From Temnopleurus reevesii (Eukaryota; Echinodermata; Echinoidea; Temnopleuroida; Temnopleuridae), in assembly GCA_036244855.1 (NCBI GenBank), contig BQKZ01004467.1, forward strand, positions 1 to 25,193: a DNA stretch of 25,193 nt. The letters run 5' to 3'. The notes under the pieces were generated by a model. The model was not told the DNA's origin and did not search any database. It saw only the letters and a list, made by a program, of their open reading frames with translations. Below, piece after piece: positions 1 to 11,100 of the stretch (the first letter of the stretch is position 1; each line of letters starts with the position of its first letter). Both the position numbers and the translations under genes were made by a program.

Positions 1-859
1 GTTATCACCCAATGTGGGGTAAGTAGTCGCAATCAAATTTATCTAAATGAAACAAGCAAAGAATGGATTTAAATCGTCCTAAAATGGAAGGGAATCATTG
101 AAAGTTTGTGAAAATTCTGACAAATGAGAATAGCGATATTGTATACATTCTTGAAGTGATATCAAAAGTTTGTTTGTTTGTTTTATTTCTGTCATAAAAA
201 CACAACAAGTACAAAAAATGGAAAATATACACAACATACAAAAGAAAGTAAAGATTATATATACATCATAAGAAAAATTACAAGAATTACTCGATTAAAA
301 AAAGCATGGCAAGCAGCAAAATTATAACATATACATGTATATGAATAAAAGAAGTTAAAAGAAGAATTGTATGGAAATTGAAATCAGCAAATCGAGAATA
401 TTAGGTATAGCTCATTATTATTATTATTAACTCTTTATTTATTTGGCCAATTTGATGCTTCCCTGAAATTGAAAAAGAGTACTTGATTTCTTTATTCTTA
501 TCCAATTTTTTTTAAATGTTCACCATTTATTTCTCTTTGCCCGTGTTGGGCAAACTTTGGTACGAAAATCTCTGAGAAACCTAAATTGGCAATTCTGACA
601 TGTGTTTTGTTCTCAATTTATTTTGATATTTAATCCATGCACACTACAATTATACTGATGATGAAATATCATTAAACTTAAAAACCCAAGTACTGAAATG
701 AAACGAATACAAAAATAAGTTAACACCCACTCCTGTGTATACACAAAAATTTATGCGATTTGATTACATATTCCTAAGCATATAAATTATGCGAGATTTG
801 ACACTACTTAAATGGCCAAGATGATGAGAAAATATAGCCCCTGAAAGTTAGTCAGAGCC

Positions 860-945
860 TGCAGGATGTCCCTGCCCGAGGAGACCCACGGTTTGACAGT
901 CGGCATCCTGCTGGACTCAGCTGCACTTGCTGCTAAAGGAAATCA
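860..945. other. GC-rich exon-like block, gene unknown
   Basis: A sharply GC-richer island in A+T-rich DNA. On the + strand an ATG at 866 opens a frame starting MSLPEETHGLTVGILLDSAA and running to a TGA near 1010. On the - strand a pyrimidine-rich tract ending in TTAG lies just before 941 and resembles a 3' splice site; the frame behind it reads through MPTVKPWVSSGRDIL and stays open to a TAA near 820. The block also carries an inverted repeat (GCAGGATG at 861-868, CATCCTGC at 903-910), so a structured RNA or an old repeat is possible. I recognise no family in either frame. The base composition is exon-like, but coding status and strand are undecided. Confidence 0.25.
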
Positions 946-1354
946 GAGGATTATATATGTTTACAGTTCTAATTTCCATGAAATTTCATATCCTATAAAG
1001 TGTAATTGAAGTCAGATTTCAAATGTATATTCATCAATCCCACATTTAGAAATATAACATTTTTAATGATGTGTGTGGAGATGAATATATACATGTGAAT
1101 GAATATGTATTTAAAAAGATCTGCAAAATTCTTCCCATTTTGCTTCCTCTTGAGAACTATACTTCACGAGATTAAGCATTATCAAGTATTTTCAGAAAGA
1201 TTTACTATCATTGGGGGAAATGGCGGTATATTTTCATAATTGCCACTTTTTATTTGATGCCTCTATGGAAAAAGGATGAGTATAATTAATTTTTGTTTTA
1301 CTATGCAAAAGGATAGGTTCCACAAGTAAATGTGTTTATAATTATATACATTGT

Positions 1355-1370
1355 TTTATAGCGCTATAAA
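1355..1370. repeat. Perfect 16-bp palindrome
   Basis: TTTATAGCGCTATAAA is its own reverse complement. The core TATAGCGC also occurs in the short insertion near 8411-8422. It may be a repeat remnant or a chance palindrome; no function can be assigned. Confidence 0.6.
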
Positions 1371-1507
1371 TACCCCCACATGCAACATTCTCCAATGTTA
1401 TCAATCACACTGTAATAATTTTCACACACTTGTGATTTCAGTTTTCACATGATGTCTCTCACTCCATTGTACATTATGAAAAATGGCCTCGTAGTGAAGT
1501 GAAACAA

Positions 1508-1587
1508 TTAACCCTTTGACTACTGGAACCTGGTAGTCCCTGCACAAAGTTTATGGGTATTACAAAATTCAGTAGTCAATGGGTTAA
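1508..1587. mobile_element. 72-bp MITE-like element flanked by TTAA
   Basis: The ends CCCTTTGACTACTG (1512-1525) and CAGTAGTCAATGGG (1570-1583) are reverse complements with one mismatch, and each is bordered on the outside by TTAA (1508-1511 and 1584-1587). TTAA target duplications are typical of piggyBac- and Kolobok-type transposons. The whole unit could fold into one hairpin. It has no coding capacity, so it would be a non-autonomous element. A partial relative of its left end may sit near 15276. Confidence 0.6.
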
Positions 1588-2217
1588 AAAGTGTTCACTA
1601 ACTCTTTAACAGTGTATATTGTCAGTATGTATGATTTTTTTCTAAATCTGCACAATGATCAAGCAGAAAATTGAACTTGTTCACTTCGAGTCAAGGATAA
1701 TTTCTTGATAAGAGAGCACGGATACGAATTGTGGTTTTCTCCTCGTCGCAATGCAATTACAACACGCAAGGTTCTTTGGTCCCACTTGTGTAAATTGGTG
1801 CAATGAGCCAGCACGCAAGACTCCCCAGAACACGTGCAAGAAAGAAAAACATCCATGATGTCTTCGCCCATTGTGACGGATATATATAGATTCTTATACA
1901 AGAGCTTAACCTCTTAAACCTCAATATGTTTTCTCATCACGAATACGGCTAGATATTCCCTCTCTTGGGTGAAAATTACCCTCAAATGCACTTTGGCAGG
2001 GCGTTCGTCGAGTCAGTCATTGACGCCAGGCTATAGATAGCCGCGGCATTGTTTTTGTCGAGAGGAAGTACTCTGTTGCTTTAATGATTTGCGGGGAAGG
2101 CAGGTGAGATTGACCGCAGTGAAACAGGGGGTTTGAGTCTCCTCTTGGCAAGATGATCTCGTCGCTTGTTACAGATACATCAAGTTCAAATTATTCTATA
2201 TTTGCTCTCGGGGTAGT

Positions 2218-2232
2218 GAGAGAGAGAGAGAG
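2218..2232. repeat. (GA)n microsatellite
   Basis: A short pure GA run in non-coding DNA. Confidence 0.85.
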
Positions 2233-2415
2233 ATGTGTAGTGATAAAGCTAAAAAGTGTTTTGCTATACTCACTAATCTCTTGAAAAAGGCCCGACTTGA
2301 TCTCTATATTTCTTACTGTTCACTCACAAAAAAATCAAAATAAGTTAAAAAGATTTACATGTGAAATGTAACACAGTAGGTTATTAGAAAAAGAAATCTT
2401 TAGTGTTTTTGCCTT

Positions 2416-2599
2416 TATAGGTCAAAAAGTTGCAATTTATTGCAAATAAACTCCAAATCAGTTGCAAATTGGAACTCACCTTTTTATATGTGCACTGCCT
2501 TTGCTTTTTACAAGGAACATATGAAACAATGATTTTCATTGGCACTTGCTGATGAACAGAAACTTGCAATTGATCCCAACTTTGTAGCAAGAGCCTGTA
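2416..2599. mobile_element. Degenerate copy of the GGGGTGTTG-family MITE
   Basis: The interior matches two other copies in this window (9062-9236 and 13842-14024): an AAAAAGTTGCAATTTATTGC-type left arm, a shared AAATCAGTTGCAAATTG block, a shared ACAATGATTTTCATTGGCA-type centre, and a right arm with CAACTTTGTAGCAAG. The outermost GGGGTGTTG bases have decayed at both ends, although TA lies next to each boundary. There is no coding capacity. This is the oldest-looking of the three copies. Confidence 0.7.
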
Positions 2600-2900
2600 T
2601 TATCCACATAAAAGATATTTAAAAGTTAAAGACAATTGAAGAAAAAACTTCTCTAACCATCTATCCACATTCTTCAAAAATGCCATTGATAAATTCAAAT
2701 TCATTATAGAAATTTTTCTCGGCTTGATAAGAAAAAAAGAGAGAGGAAAGGAAAAGAAAATTTAAGAGAATTCTGAAGTTCAGCAAAAAAGGAAAAAAAA
2801 GTCAAGATGAAGTAGAAGGAGATAGTCAACAGGAACGTGAAAGCTCTTGCCCGCTTATTATACATGTCATGAGTTCAAGCACTTGACCACCCAACTAATA

Positions 2901-3398
2901 CCTTAGAGATTAAACCACGATCTTAAACCTTCTAAATATACACCAGCCTTAATCGGCCAATGGTTGTTTACGTTCCAGAAGGAAGTGCTTGACGATACAT
3001 AAGGCAAAAAAAGTTGTTTAGATACCTTAAACTGACATACCCTTTAAAAATGGCCTGACTTGGGGTTGTTGGGGTGTTTTTTTGCTTTTGCGTTTCACTA
3101 AAATTGAAATATATTACTTGAATTATAGATGAACATATGAAATATGAAATGCCTTTAGAGATTATACGATCTTAAACCTTCTAAATATACACCAGCCTTA
3201 ATCGCCCAATGGTCTTTTACGTTCCAGAAGGACGGAACTTGGAGATACATAAGGCATAAAAAAAATTGTTTGGATACCCTTTACCGACATACCCTTTAAA
3301 AATGGTCTGACTTAAGGTTGTTAGGGCTTTTTTGCTTTTGCTTTTCACTTAAATTGAAATATATTACCTAAATTATAAATGAACGTATGAAATATGAC
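2901..3398. repeat. Tandem duplication, two units of about 250 bp
   Basis: Unit 1 (about 2901-3151) and unit 2 (about 3152-3398) share long blocks in the same order, for example ATCTTAAACCTTCTAAATAT, TACACCAGCCTTAATCG, TTTACGTTCCAGAAGGA, GACATACCCTTTAAAAATGG and AAATTGAAATATATTAC. They differ by scattered substitutions and small indels, so the duplication is not recent. No open frame is conserved between the units. Confidence 0.85.
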
Positions 3399-4166
3399 CT
3401 GTAAAGATATTTTTGAATATTTTTTTTTTGAAGTCTTGTTTTCCTCAAAATACTTTAGACTGACTGATGAGTTGTATTCAAAATTGCCATTGGAAAGCAT
3501 TCAAGCATCTTTTTGTGCCTAACATAGAAGCTTGTCTCCTTTTGGTAATCCTATCTAAAAGATAGTTTTACAATGTTCTTGATAACATTTTTTTTTCATC
3601 CTGTATATATGTGACAACAAATTTAAAATAGGAAAGAGATTACCACTAAGATCCTAGCTGATCTTAATTGGACAAACAGTGACAAAGTGTTGGTGGTTTC
3701 AAGCATATCCTGCATTTTATATACTGGCATTGCTTCAGTTGTTATATACCAGGTGCTTATAATTTAATGGGGTGGGGTTCTAGCTCTAGAATAAATTGTG
3801 CAACAACTGAAGCTGATTTCTTAGTGCATTTGGCATTATTTCTCTCTTTCTTAATCAGCTATTACTTATATCAAACACAAGATGCAACCTCTGAATGGCT
3901 ACAGATGTGACGAATGCTTATCTCAAAGACATAATTTCCCTCATACTGTCATTAAAACAGCGATATAAGAGCCCCTCAAGCATATCATATTTTATTTCAT
4001 CGCAATTTGTTTCCTTTTTTGACGAACATTAAACACTCACACCCACTTCCGATGAGGACATAAATGTACTGTACGTCTCCGAGAAAACGAGCATCTCTTG
4101 GGATGCGTTAACTGGATCGCACGCCTTAGTGTGAAAGACCTCCGATTGTTTTACCGGCGCTCTTAA

Positions 4167-4673
4167 AGCCCAAGCATAGTTTTGGTAAAAATGAATATTT
4201 TTGTCTCCAGATTTTGTCTTCAAATCTAAATGAAATGATATATAGTATCATGAAGATATTGCACAAAATATTTTGTGAAAATGAATGAGTTTTGGTAAAG
4301 TTAAAACTTAAAATGCGCAAAATATCTCAGTGTCGTGTAATCCGACACTTATTCAATATTTTCTTTTGTGATAATGGGCACCTTCTCTTGCACAGAATGA
4401 AAATTTCAGAATTTAATTCTCGTGTATACCTTTTTATCATTCTTCTGTCAAATCTCAGAAATAGCCTTGCTTATGCCCGATAACAAACAAGATATTGTTA
4501 TTACCAAGAGAGGGCGCTAAATGTGATTTAAATGACAAGTTCAAATTTTCAAACAGAATTAGTTAGTAAAAAAATAATGCTTTGGTCTCGAAATGTGTGT
4601 AAGATACATATGTCATGAAAAACATCCCGTAAAATTTACATTTCTTAATCATTACAAAAAGTGCATTTGGGCT
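4167..4673. mobile_element. TTAA-flanked non-autonomous transposon, copy 1
   Basis: A 507-bp element with short terminal inverted repeats starting AGCCCAA and ending TTGGGCT. TTAA lies directly outside each end (4163-4166 and 4674-4677). Copy 2 (7258-7771) has the same order of internal blocks, e.g. ATATTTTTGTCTCCAGATTT and ACCAAGAGAGGGCGCT. The interior frames are not conserved between copies, so this is a MITE. TTAA target duplication with an AG start resembles Kolobok/T2-type elements more than classical piggyBac; that superfamily call is inference. Confidence 0.8.
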
Positions 4674-5292
4674 TTAAGAACAATACGGGGAAAACAAATA
4701 GATTTTTATGTTTTATCCCTAGAGAGATATGCCTCATGGTACTTTTGTCGTCATATGCAAATTACACCCACATGCAGTCGGGTTCTTCAGCGCAATTTGC
4801 GGAGAAAAAAGGAGTTGGATCGCCTTGTTAGTAGCGGGGAAATGTGTATTTAGCAGGAGAATTTAAGTGGAGTTGACAGGAGGAAAAATGAACAAAAGAT
4901 GAAAGGAAATCTAATAGTCATCTCCAGGGCATGATATGAAGTTCAAGACAAGAGTTCCTCCAAATGTTTTATCTTGTCATGCACACGTGATGCGTGTGAG
5001 TTTCAAATTTTTCTTTATCTAGTTGGAATATATTTTAAATTACATGCAGTTTTATCACACTTTTTGTCATCTTTATTAGAATTTTTTAGGATATTGAGTC
5101 ATACAAAAGTTTGGTGACAAACCATATTTTTTGGGAACAATTAGTTGAAAAAGTACAATATCTAATATTGTTAACAAAATTAATGCTGTGATTGATAAAG
5201 AGGGAACTATCATATGATTTGAATGATACAATATTTATGTTTGTTCAAGTGATGACTATTTTAGGATATTTTGATATATTTAATTTGTTTTA

Positions 5293-5370
5293 CCATTCTC
5301 TTGAAAACGATGAGAACATGCTCATCGAAACGTCGAGAGTGGGTAGGTCCTCTTAGGACCACTCACATTT
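5293..5370 (+). ncRNA. Hammerhead-ribozyme-like motif followed by a second hairpin
   Basis: A helix-I-like pairing joins CCATTCTC (5293-5300) to GAGAGTGG (5335-5342) with one U-G wobble. Inside it a perfect 6-bp hairpin, GATGAG / CTCATC (5309-5314 and 5321-5326), is followed by GAAAC and GTC (5327-5334), the order of a type-I hammerhead. The invariant CUGAUGA core is not intact: the equivalent stretch (5301-5308) reads TTGAAAAC. A second hairpin, GGTCCT / AGGACC with a 3-base loop, lies at 5346-5360 and extends outward with a bulge. Hammerhead motifs are known in Penelope-like retroelements, so this may be a decayed terminal fragment of such an element. Catalytic activity is unlikely with this core. 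Confidence 0.4.
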
Positions 5371-7257
5371 CCAAGAAAGATAACTCGTTGTACCGTGAAG
5401 CATTATTCTCATCATTCTTCCACGAGTGAAACCTTCAAACAATATTTGATATTTTGATAAGTATGAAGATTTATTAAAATCATTTATGATTAATACGCTA
5501 GGATTGAAATACAGTATATTGAAAGAAAATTTGAAGAAAATTACATTTGTTTTAACAGCCATTTCATGTAAAATGAATAGTATCAGAAAAATAATGATAT
5601 TGAAAGAAAAATTGGTTACAGAACAGTGATATGTTTATAATTTTAATGTAAACTTGACAACAAAATAATTGTTATTTATCAAGAAATAATCAAAGTGATT
5701 TCCATATTTCAAAGAATGGCCATCGCATATTTTTTTTTTGTTGAAATGCAGGTATAAAACTTAATCATGTATACTGGTTCATTTTTTCATCTGCTGGTTG
5801 CTTCATTTGGGTAGCATTGATTGGTTTAGAGGGTTTTATTGCCTGATTATCGTTTCCTTCCCCCAATCTCTCTCCATGTTTTGACATTTTTCTTGGTTAT
5901 TTTTGTATTTTATGGAAAATGTTTTTTGAGACCAAGCCTTCAACTTTCAGAATCAATTTTGTGGACAAGGAGCTACAAGTGTTATGAGAATACAAGTTTA
6001 AAGCTAATATTGAGTACTTGCAAAGAAATTTGAATTTGAAGAAAAAAATCTAAAGATTTGGAGAGCAGATAGAATATTAGAAACCAAATCACTTGTATTA
6101 ATTAGCTGTTGATCTAACTAAATCTAATCAGTGCTTAGATAGGATGAATTATCTGCACTTATATCTTACTTTCACATTAAAACTCTTCAGATTAACAAAG
6201 GTTCATCATCTTTGCTGATAATTTCAGTTCGTTTTAACCTCAATTTCTTCACCAAGAATCTTATTGGTCAGTACATTGAAGTCTTGTTTTGATTTTTGTT
6301 TATCTCATGCACACACCATTATTACAATTTGCCTATTGGCGTTGATATCTTTGTTGTCAAATAATGCAATTTAACCAATTGGAGACATTTACTTTCTTGT
6401 CATACAAAACAAAAAAAATCTCAGTAGAAAAACTAATGATGGCTAAAGGCTTTGTGGGGCCAGTATTGATGTCAAAATGATATTTTGCATGACTGGCAAT
6501 ATGTCTGAGAATTGTCTAAGGATTCATGCACTGTGAACAGAAGGGCAAAGTATGTAGACAATGTAAACAGCTTCCATTTAAACATTCACAATAGCTGCAT
6601 GTAGAAACACACAGAGGAAATGTCCTGCCCTCTTATTCTGTGGAGAAATGTTGAACATGTGTCACATCACGACAGTGAATAAACAGGGAAGCTATTTTCT
6701 ATTGTGATCATGAAGCTATTATGAAGGCTTGTATGGAGTTGTGTACTTTGTCCAAATCCCTTGTCCTTATGCTCACAGTAAAATCCTAGGGCAAAAATGC
6801 ACAATAGAAACTGGATCGTTTCTCTAGGATTATTATCGCCAATTGTAATTTAAATCATGCTTTCTATCTTTCAACATGAAATCAGGTCCTCCCTGGACTG
6901 TCATCACCATTTTTCTTTTTTGGTGACGCAAGTTTTTGATCATTTCCTGCGTTCATTTCAAAACCATTGTGTTGGTGTAATATTAATGAAAGTTCTTGAA
7001 AACTTAAAGGGTAATTGAGGCAAAAAATAATGATTTTCTAGTTATTAGTATTCATGAGACCAACTTCCCGAAACAGACCATGATACTAAATAGGTGTTAA
7101 TGTTTTTTTTTTCATTTTAAATTTTTTGAATTTCTCTTGATAAATCAAAAGATGACAAGTACAAACAATACTCTAGAGTAATACAATGGGACGGATGCAC
7201 ACAAGAATATGCATGCATTAAAAAAAGCCATGCATGGAATCTAGTTCTCAGGGTTAA

Positions 7258-7771
7258 AGCCCAAGTAAAGTTTTGGTAAAAGCGAATATTTTTGTCTCCA
7301 GATTTTGTCTTCAAATCTAAATGAAATGAAATATAGGATCATGAATATATCGTACAAAAGCTTGTGTGAAAAAAGAATGAGTTTTAGTAAAGTTATCACC
7401 TAAAATGTGCAAAATATCTCAGCGTTGTGTACCCCGACACTTATTCAATACTTTCTTTCGCAATAAAGGACACCTTCTTGTGCACAGAATCGGATAAAAA
7501 CTTCAGAATTTAATTTTCGTGTATACCTTTTTATCATTCTTTTGTCTTATCTCAAAAATAACCTTGCTTATGCCCTATAACAAACAAAATATCTATATTA
7601 CCAAGAGAGGGCGCTTAATATGGTTTAACGGTCAAATTCAAATTTTCAAACAGAGCCAGTTCGTAAAAATTATCCTTTGGTTTCGAAAGGTGTGTGAGAT
7701 ACATATGTCATGATAAACATCCCATAAAATTTATATAAATTCTTAATAGTTACCAAAACTGTATTTGAGCT
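7258..7771. mobile_element. TTAA-flanked non-autonomous transposon, copy 2
   Basis: A 514-bp second copy of the element at 4167-4673, in the same orientation and about 3.1 kb away. Its ends, AGCCCAAGTAAAGTTTTGG and CCAAAACTGTATTTGAGCT, are reverse complements at about 19 of 22 positions, better preserved than in copy 1. TTAA flanks it at 7254-7257 and 7772-7775. The two copies differ by many scattered substitutions, which fits independent insertions of an old family rather than a local duplication, because the flanks are unrelated. Confidence 0.85.
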
Positions 7772-7875
7772 TTAAGGCTCTCTTGGTTAGCCTAGCCGCT
7801 GATCTTGAACGAGTCGTTTAATTGTTTCTAACTCCTTGACTCATAATCCATATGATGATTCATTTTGGTTTTATT

Positions 7876-7935
7876 GTATGTACTTTAGTAATGTATACTT
7901 TAAGTAATGTATACTTTAAGTAATGTATACTTGAG
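7876..7935. repeat. 16-bp tandem repeat, about 3.5 units
   Basis: The unit TAATGTATACTTTAAG is repeated head to tail, with a diverged first and last unit. It lies about 130 bp upstream of the first visible TRAF7 exon, within the presumed intron. Confidence 0.85.
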
Positions 7936-8063
7936 CAATTCGTAATTTTTACAAATCATTATTTTTACCTCAGATACGCTTTAAAGACAAATCCTCATTG
8001 TTGAGTTGCTTATTCTCAAATAATTAAAGATAATTTTTCTTTCCTTTTTCTCTTTTTTTGTAG

Positions 8064-8103
8064 CACACATATTGCAGAAAGTGTGTGACATCAAGACAGT
8101 TTG
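8064..8103 (+). CDS. TRAF7: TRAF7 exon: second half of the RING finger
   Basis: A 40-nt exon between a pyrimidine-rich TTTTTTTGTAG acceptor and a GTAAGT donor. It encodes [13 protein letters not shown] plus the first base of a Glu codon completed by the next exon. His-1, Cys-4 and Cys-7 are RING zinc ligands, as in the CGHTFCRRC segment of vertebrate TRAF7. The exon starts at a codon boundary, so the missing upstream exon should end with the TGT-GGx of the preceding Cys-Gly. It is too short to be found by ORF length; it was found by matching the RING and the phase of the next exon. Confidence 0.92.
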
Positions 8104-11100
8104 GTAAGTTTCAATTTTTGTCAAATTGAAAAAAAAAGATATTGCAATTTGAAATGATTTAGAAACCTGATAAAGTTAGCATAAAATGCTTTACCATTGT
8201 TATGCAGTATATTTGTGTGGAGTAACCCTGGTTCAAGATTCTATCAGCCTTTATTTATTAGGCACATTTTATATTGCTCTTTTAATAATCATTGTGATAT
8301 TTATTGATATTTTAGGGAATGATCGTTTTGAAGATATCATTTTGCCTACTCGTACAGTAAGAATCCGCTTGTTGAGGATGTAAATAATAATAATAATAAT
8401 AATGAACGGCTTTTATATAGCGCTTATCAACTCTAAGAATTCTCTAAATGTAGAGTATTCTCTTTGCATGCTGATGAAGCCAAATTGATGCTAAATTTTG
8501 AATATTCAATTGGAAATTAACGCAAAATACAGAGGAATTCTTTCAAAATCCCTTTCAAAATGCATTGTGAAGATATTATTTTGCCTACTCATGCAGTACA
8601 CATCTGCGTGTTATGGATGCAAAATAATGAAGAGTATTTATTTGTATGCAGATGAAGCCAAATTGTCACTAAATATTGAATATTCAAATGGAAATTAAGA
8701 GAATAGGAAGATATATATATAGAGGAATCCTTTCAAAATCCTTCTCAAAATATGCGTTGGTAAAAGGATCATCAAAGCTAATTGTCTTTTTCATATCAGA
8801 AATGCCATTGTTCACCACTTTTTAAACTGACACCCTTTGTCAAGATGACTGCTAAAACTGGTAAAGTGCATTTTACCTGTATAATCTGAATTTGCCAGTT
8901 TCACATTTTCATTGTTTGCATTAATTTCATAATGTATCTATCTTTATTCATTAATCTTGCAGCCTCTCAACAATGTGCTGGTTTTATCAATCCGTTCAAG
9001 TTATAAATAGCCTTTTTCTGTTTATAGTACAGTCAACTCTCTCCAAGTCAAACTTGTCTTATGGGGTGTTGTTCAAAATCAACTGCAAATCAACTGCAAC
9101 TTTGCACATTGTATCGCACATTTTCATTCGCGCACGGTATGCGCATTCAGCTAGACGCGCATGAAACAATGATTTTAATTGGCGCGTTCCGATCTACTGC
9201 AACTTGCGATCAAATGCAACTTTTGAGCAACACCCCTAAGATGAATAAAAGTGATGGGAATTTTCCAAACAAATCACATAAAACCTGTGATTCTAAGTCG
9301 ATTTTCTGTAAGTCGAACAGATTCCATGGTCCCAAGACCTTTGACCTGGGCAAAGTTACCTGTATTATTCTTTTTATCAACCTATTTCTAATATTTCTTT
9401 TGTATTGACATACATAAATTCCTTTACAGAAAAGTGTCCTGTCGATAATATGAAGCTTGCTGTGGTAGTGAATAACATAGCCGTAAATGAGCAGGTTGGA
9501 GAGCTGTTTATCCACTGCAAGTACGGCTGTAAACCGAGCCAGATCAACTTAGGAGAATATGAAGTTGATCCAGAGGGATGCCCTTTCACAATACGGATCA
9601 GCGAGAGAAAGTAAGACCTTTTTTGTTTTTTTATTTTATTGTTTATTATTTTACTCTTAATATATTTATACATTTTACAAATAGGAAACTAATGATGATA
9701 ATAATGAAAATAGATGCAATTAGTAATGCGCCAACCTAAAAAATGTTCTCCCATTTTCCCATTTTCCTCTTCTTTTTTTAATCTCAAGTTGTCACATTCT
9801 TCTTCATTAAATTCCCAAACTCTAAAAGGTTCATGCTACCTTTTTTTCTCCTTGAGCAACAGGAAATCGCTTCTCACTCTCGCTAAGAAAACCCAAGATC
9901 GAGACATCTTAAAACATGACTGATCGGGACTACATGCCAAGGAAATTGGTTTTACCAAATCCTCGTAGATCTATTCTTAATTTTCTGAATTTGTCTTATC
10001 CTCTCCCAATCCGTAAATTGTCTCGGTCGGGATTTAGGCGATGGTGAAGTTATTTAAGATGAGCCAGCCGACAGGCTTTGCTCTGTCGGAAAGGAATAAT
10101 GTCATGTTTTCAAAAAGATGTGGATTAAGATTCACTCGAGATTTTTAAAGCAGTCACAAGAAATGTTCTAATGAATTTACCCGGTATGCTAATTATTTTT
10201 TTCCTTAAAAGTAAAGAGCGTTTAGCAAGATGATGTTCGTTTTATGAAGAAGGTTAATTAAAGAGGTCTAGTCAATGAGTTATCGGATAATTGATGTTTT
10301 TTTTTATATTCAATTGATTTTCCAAATACTTTTAACATATTATATTAATTGATTTACTATGAGTATCATCTCTGATTTAACTTCTAGTTACTTTATGTTG
10401 TTGTATAATGTTGACTAATTATGTTTGATTTTACAATTGTTATTGCAAATTGTACTTAATTTGGACATAAATCTTAGATGTGCAATAGTGAACCATTCTT
10501 TAAAACCAAAATATATATGCCATTTCCTCATATAATCGTCTCTGTTTTTATGGTTGTACTTTTATTTTATTCCTAATTGAATGTTTTGGTTAATATAATT
10601 TTGTTTGTAACATGAAATGCAAGTTTCATGCCAAATATGGGAATTGAAATAGTCCATTTTGATAGAAAATGTGTGACAAAAGTAGAGACCTGTCCAAATT
10701 CATGGGATGGGTGTGGACCATTTCAACAAATGCTTTCTGTTCATGATTACTAGAATTCAGCAATTGCCAATAAACAGTTATCAATTACAAATCATTAAGA
10801 ACCTAAACTAAAAATTAAACATTTAATCCACATAATTGTCTTTCATCAATGTTGATAAGAACCAAAATCTTCCTGTATTTATCCCCAAATTCATTCAACA
10901 ACAGCCACTAAGTGGTGATTATTAAACGATTAAACACATACAGGAAAAAAATTAGACACCTAATACTGATTGTTTTTCAACACCTTATCTTGATTGTTTT
11001 TCATCAGTTTTGATAAGAACCAAAATCTTCCTGTCTTTATCCCCCGATTTTATTCTCAAAAGAAAACTGCACCACCCAAAGCTGCCTGACCTTACGCAGC

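Larger units (their letters stand above)
1..8063. other. Upstream non-coding region (intron or 5' flank of TRAF7)
   Basis: No exon with a recognisable protein match was found on either strand. The stretch is A+T-rich and holds the repeats listed separately (small TTAA-flanked element, GGGGTGTTG-family MITE, 250-bp tandem duplication, hammerhead-like hairpin, two TTAA-flanked 0.5-kb elements). The first exon to the right starts in the middle of the RING finger at a codon boundary, so at least one upstream TRAF7 coding exon (N-terminus and first RING cysteines) must exist. I looked for a Cys-x2-Cys RING half here and did not see it, so the right part at least is probably intron. Somewhat GC-richer patches at 860-945, 1670-1870, 1980-2170 and 4030-4160 remain unexplained. 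Confidence 0.6.
8104..9429 (+). other. TRAF7 intron with duplication and nested MITE
   Basis: This intron separates the second RING half from the CPVDN exon. It contains a tandem duplication (8329-8760) with a short insertion in its first unit, and a CTCTCCAAGTCAAACTTG / AAGTCGAA repeat (about 9028-9330) interrupted by a GGGGTGTTG-family MITE (9062-9236). The right end has a pyrimidine-rich tract and CTTTACAG acceptor. The open frames crossing 9061-9408 fall in repeat sequence and are not exons. Confidence 0.85.

Noticed and set aside
1659..1901. Cysteine-containing - strand frame of about 80 codons
   Set aside because: The apparent start is TTG; from the first ATG about 70 codons remain with no recognised motif, splice signal or family.
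4029..7314. Similar short - strand frames (MKTKSGDKN...) in two places
   Set aside because: The shared part is the left end of the TTAA-flanked MITE, and the remaining residues differ completely.
9061..9408. 115-codon open frame before the CPVDN exon
   Set aside because: It runs through a MITE and an AAGTCGAA-type repeat; the TRAF7 frame joins across it by clean splice sites.
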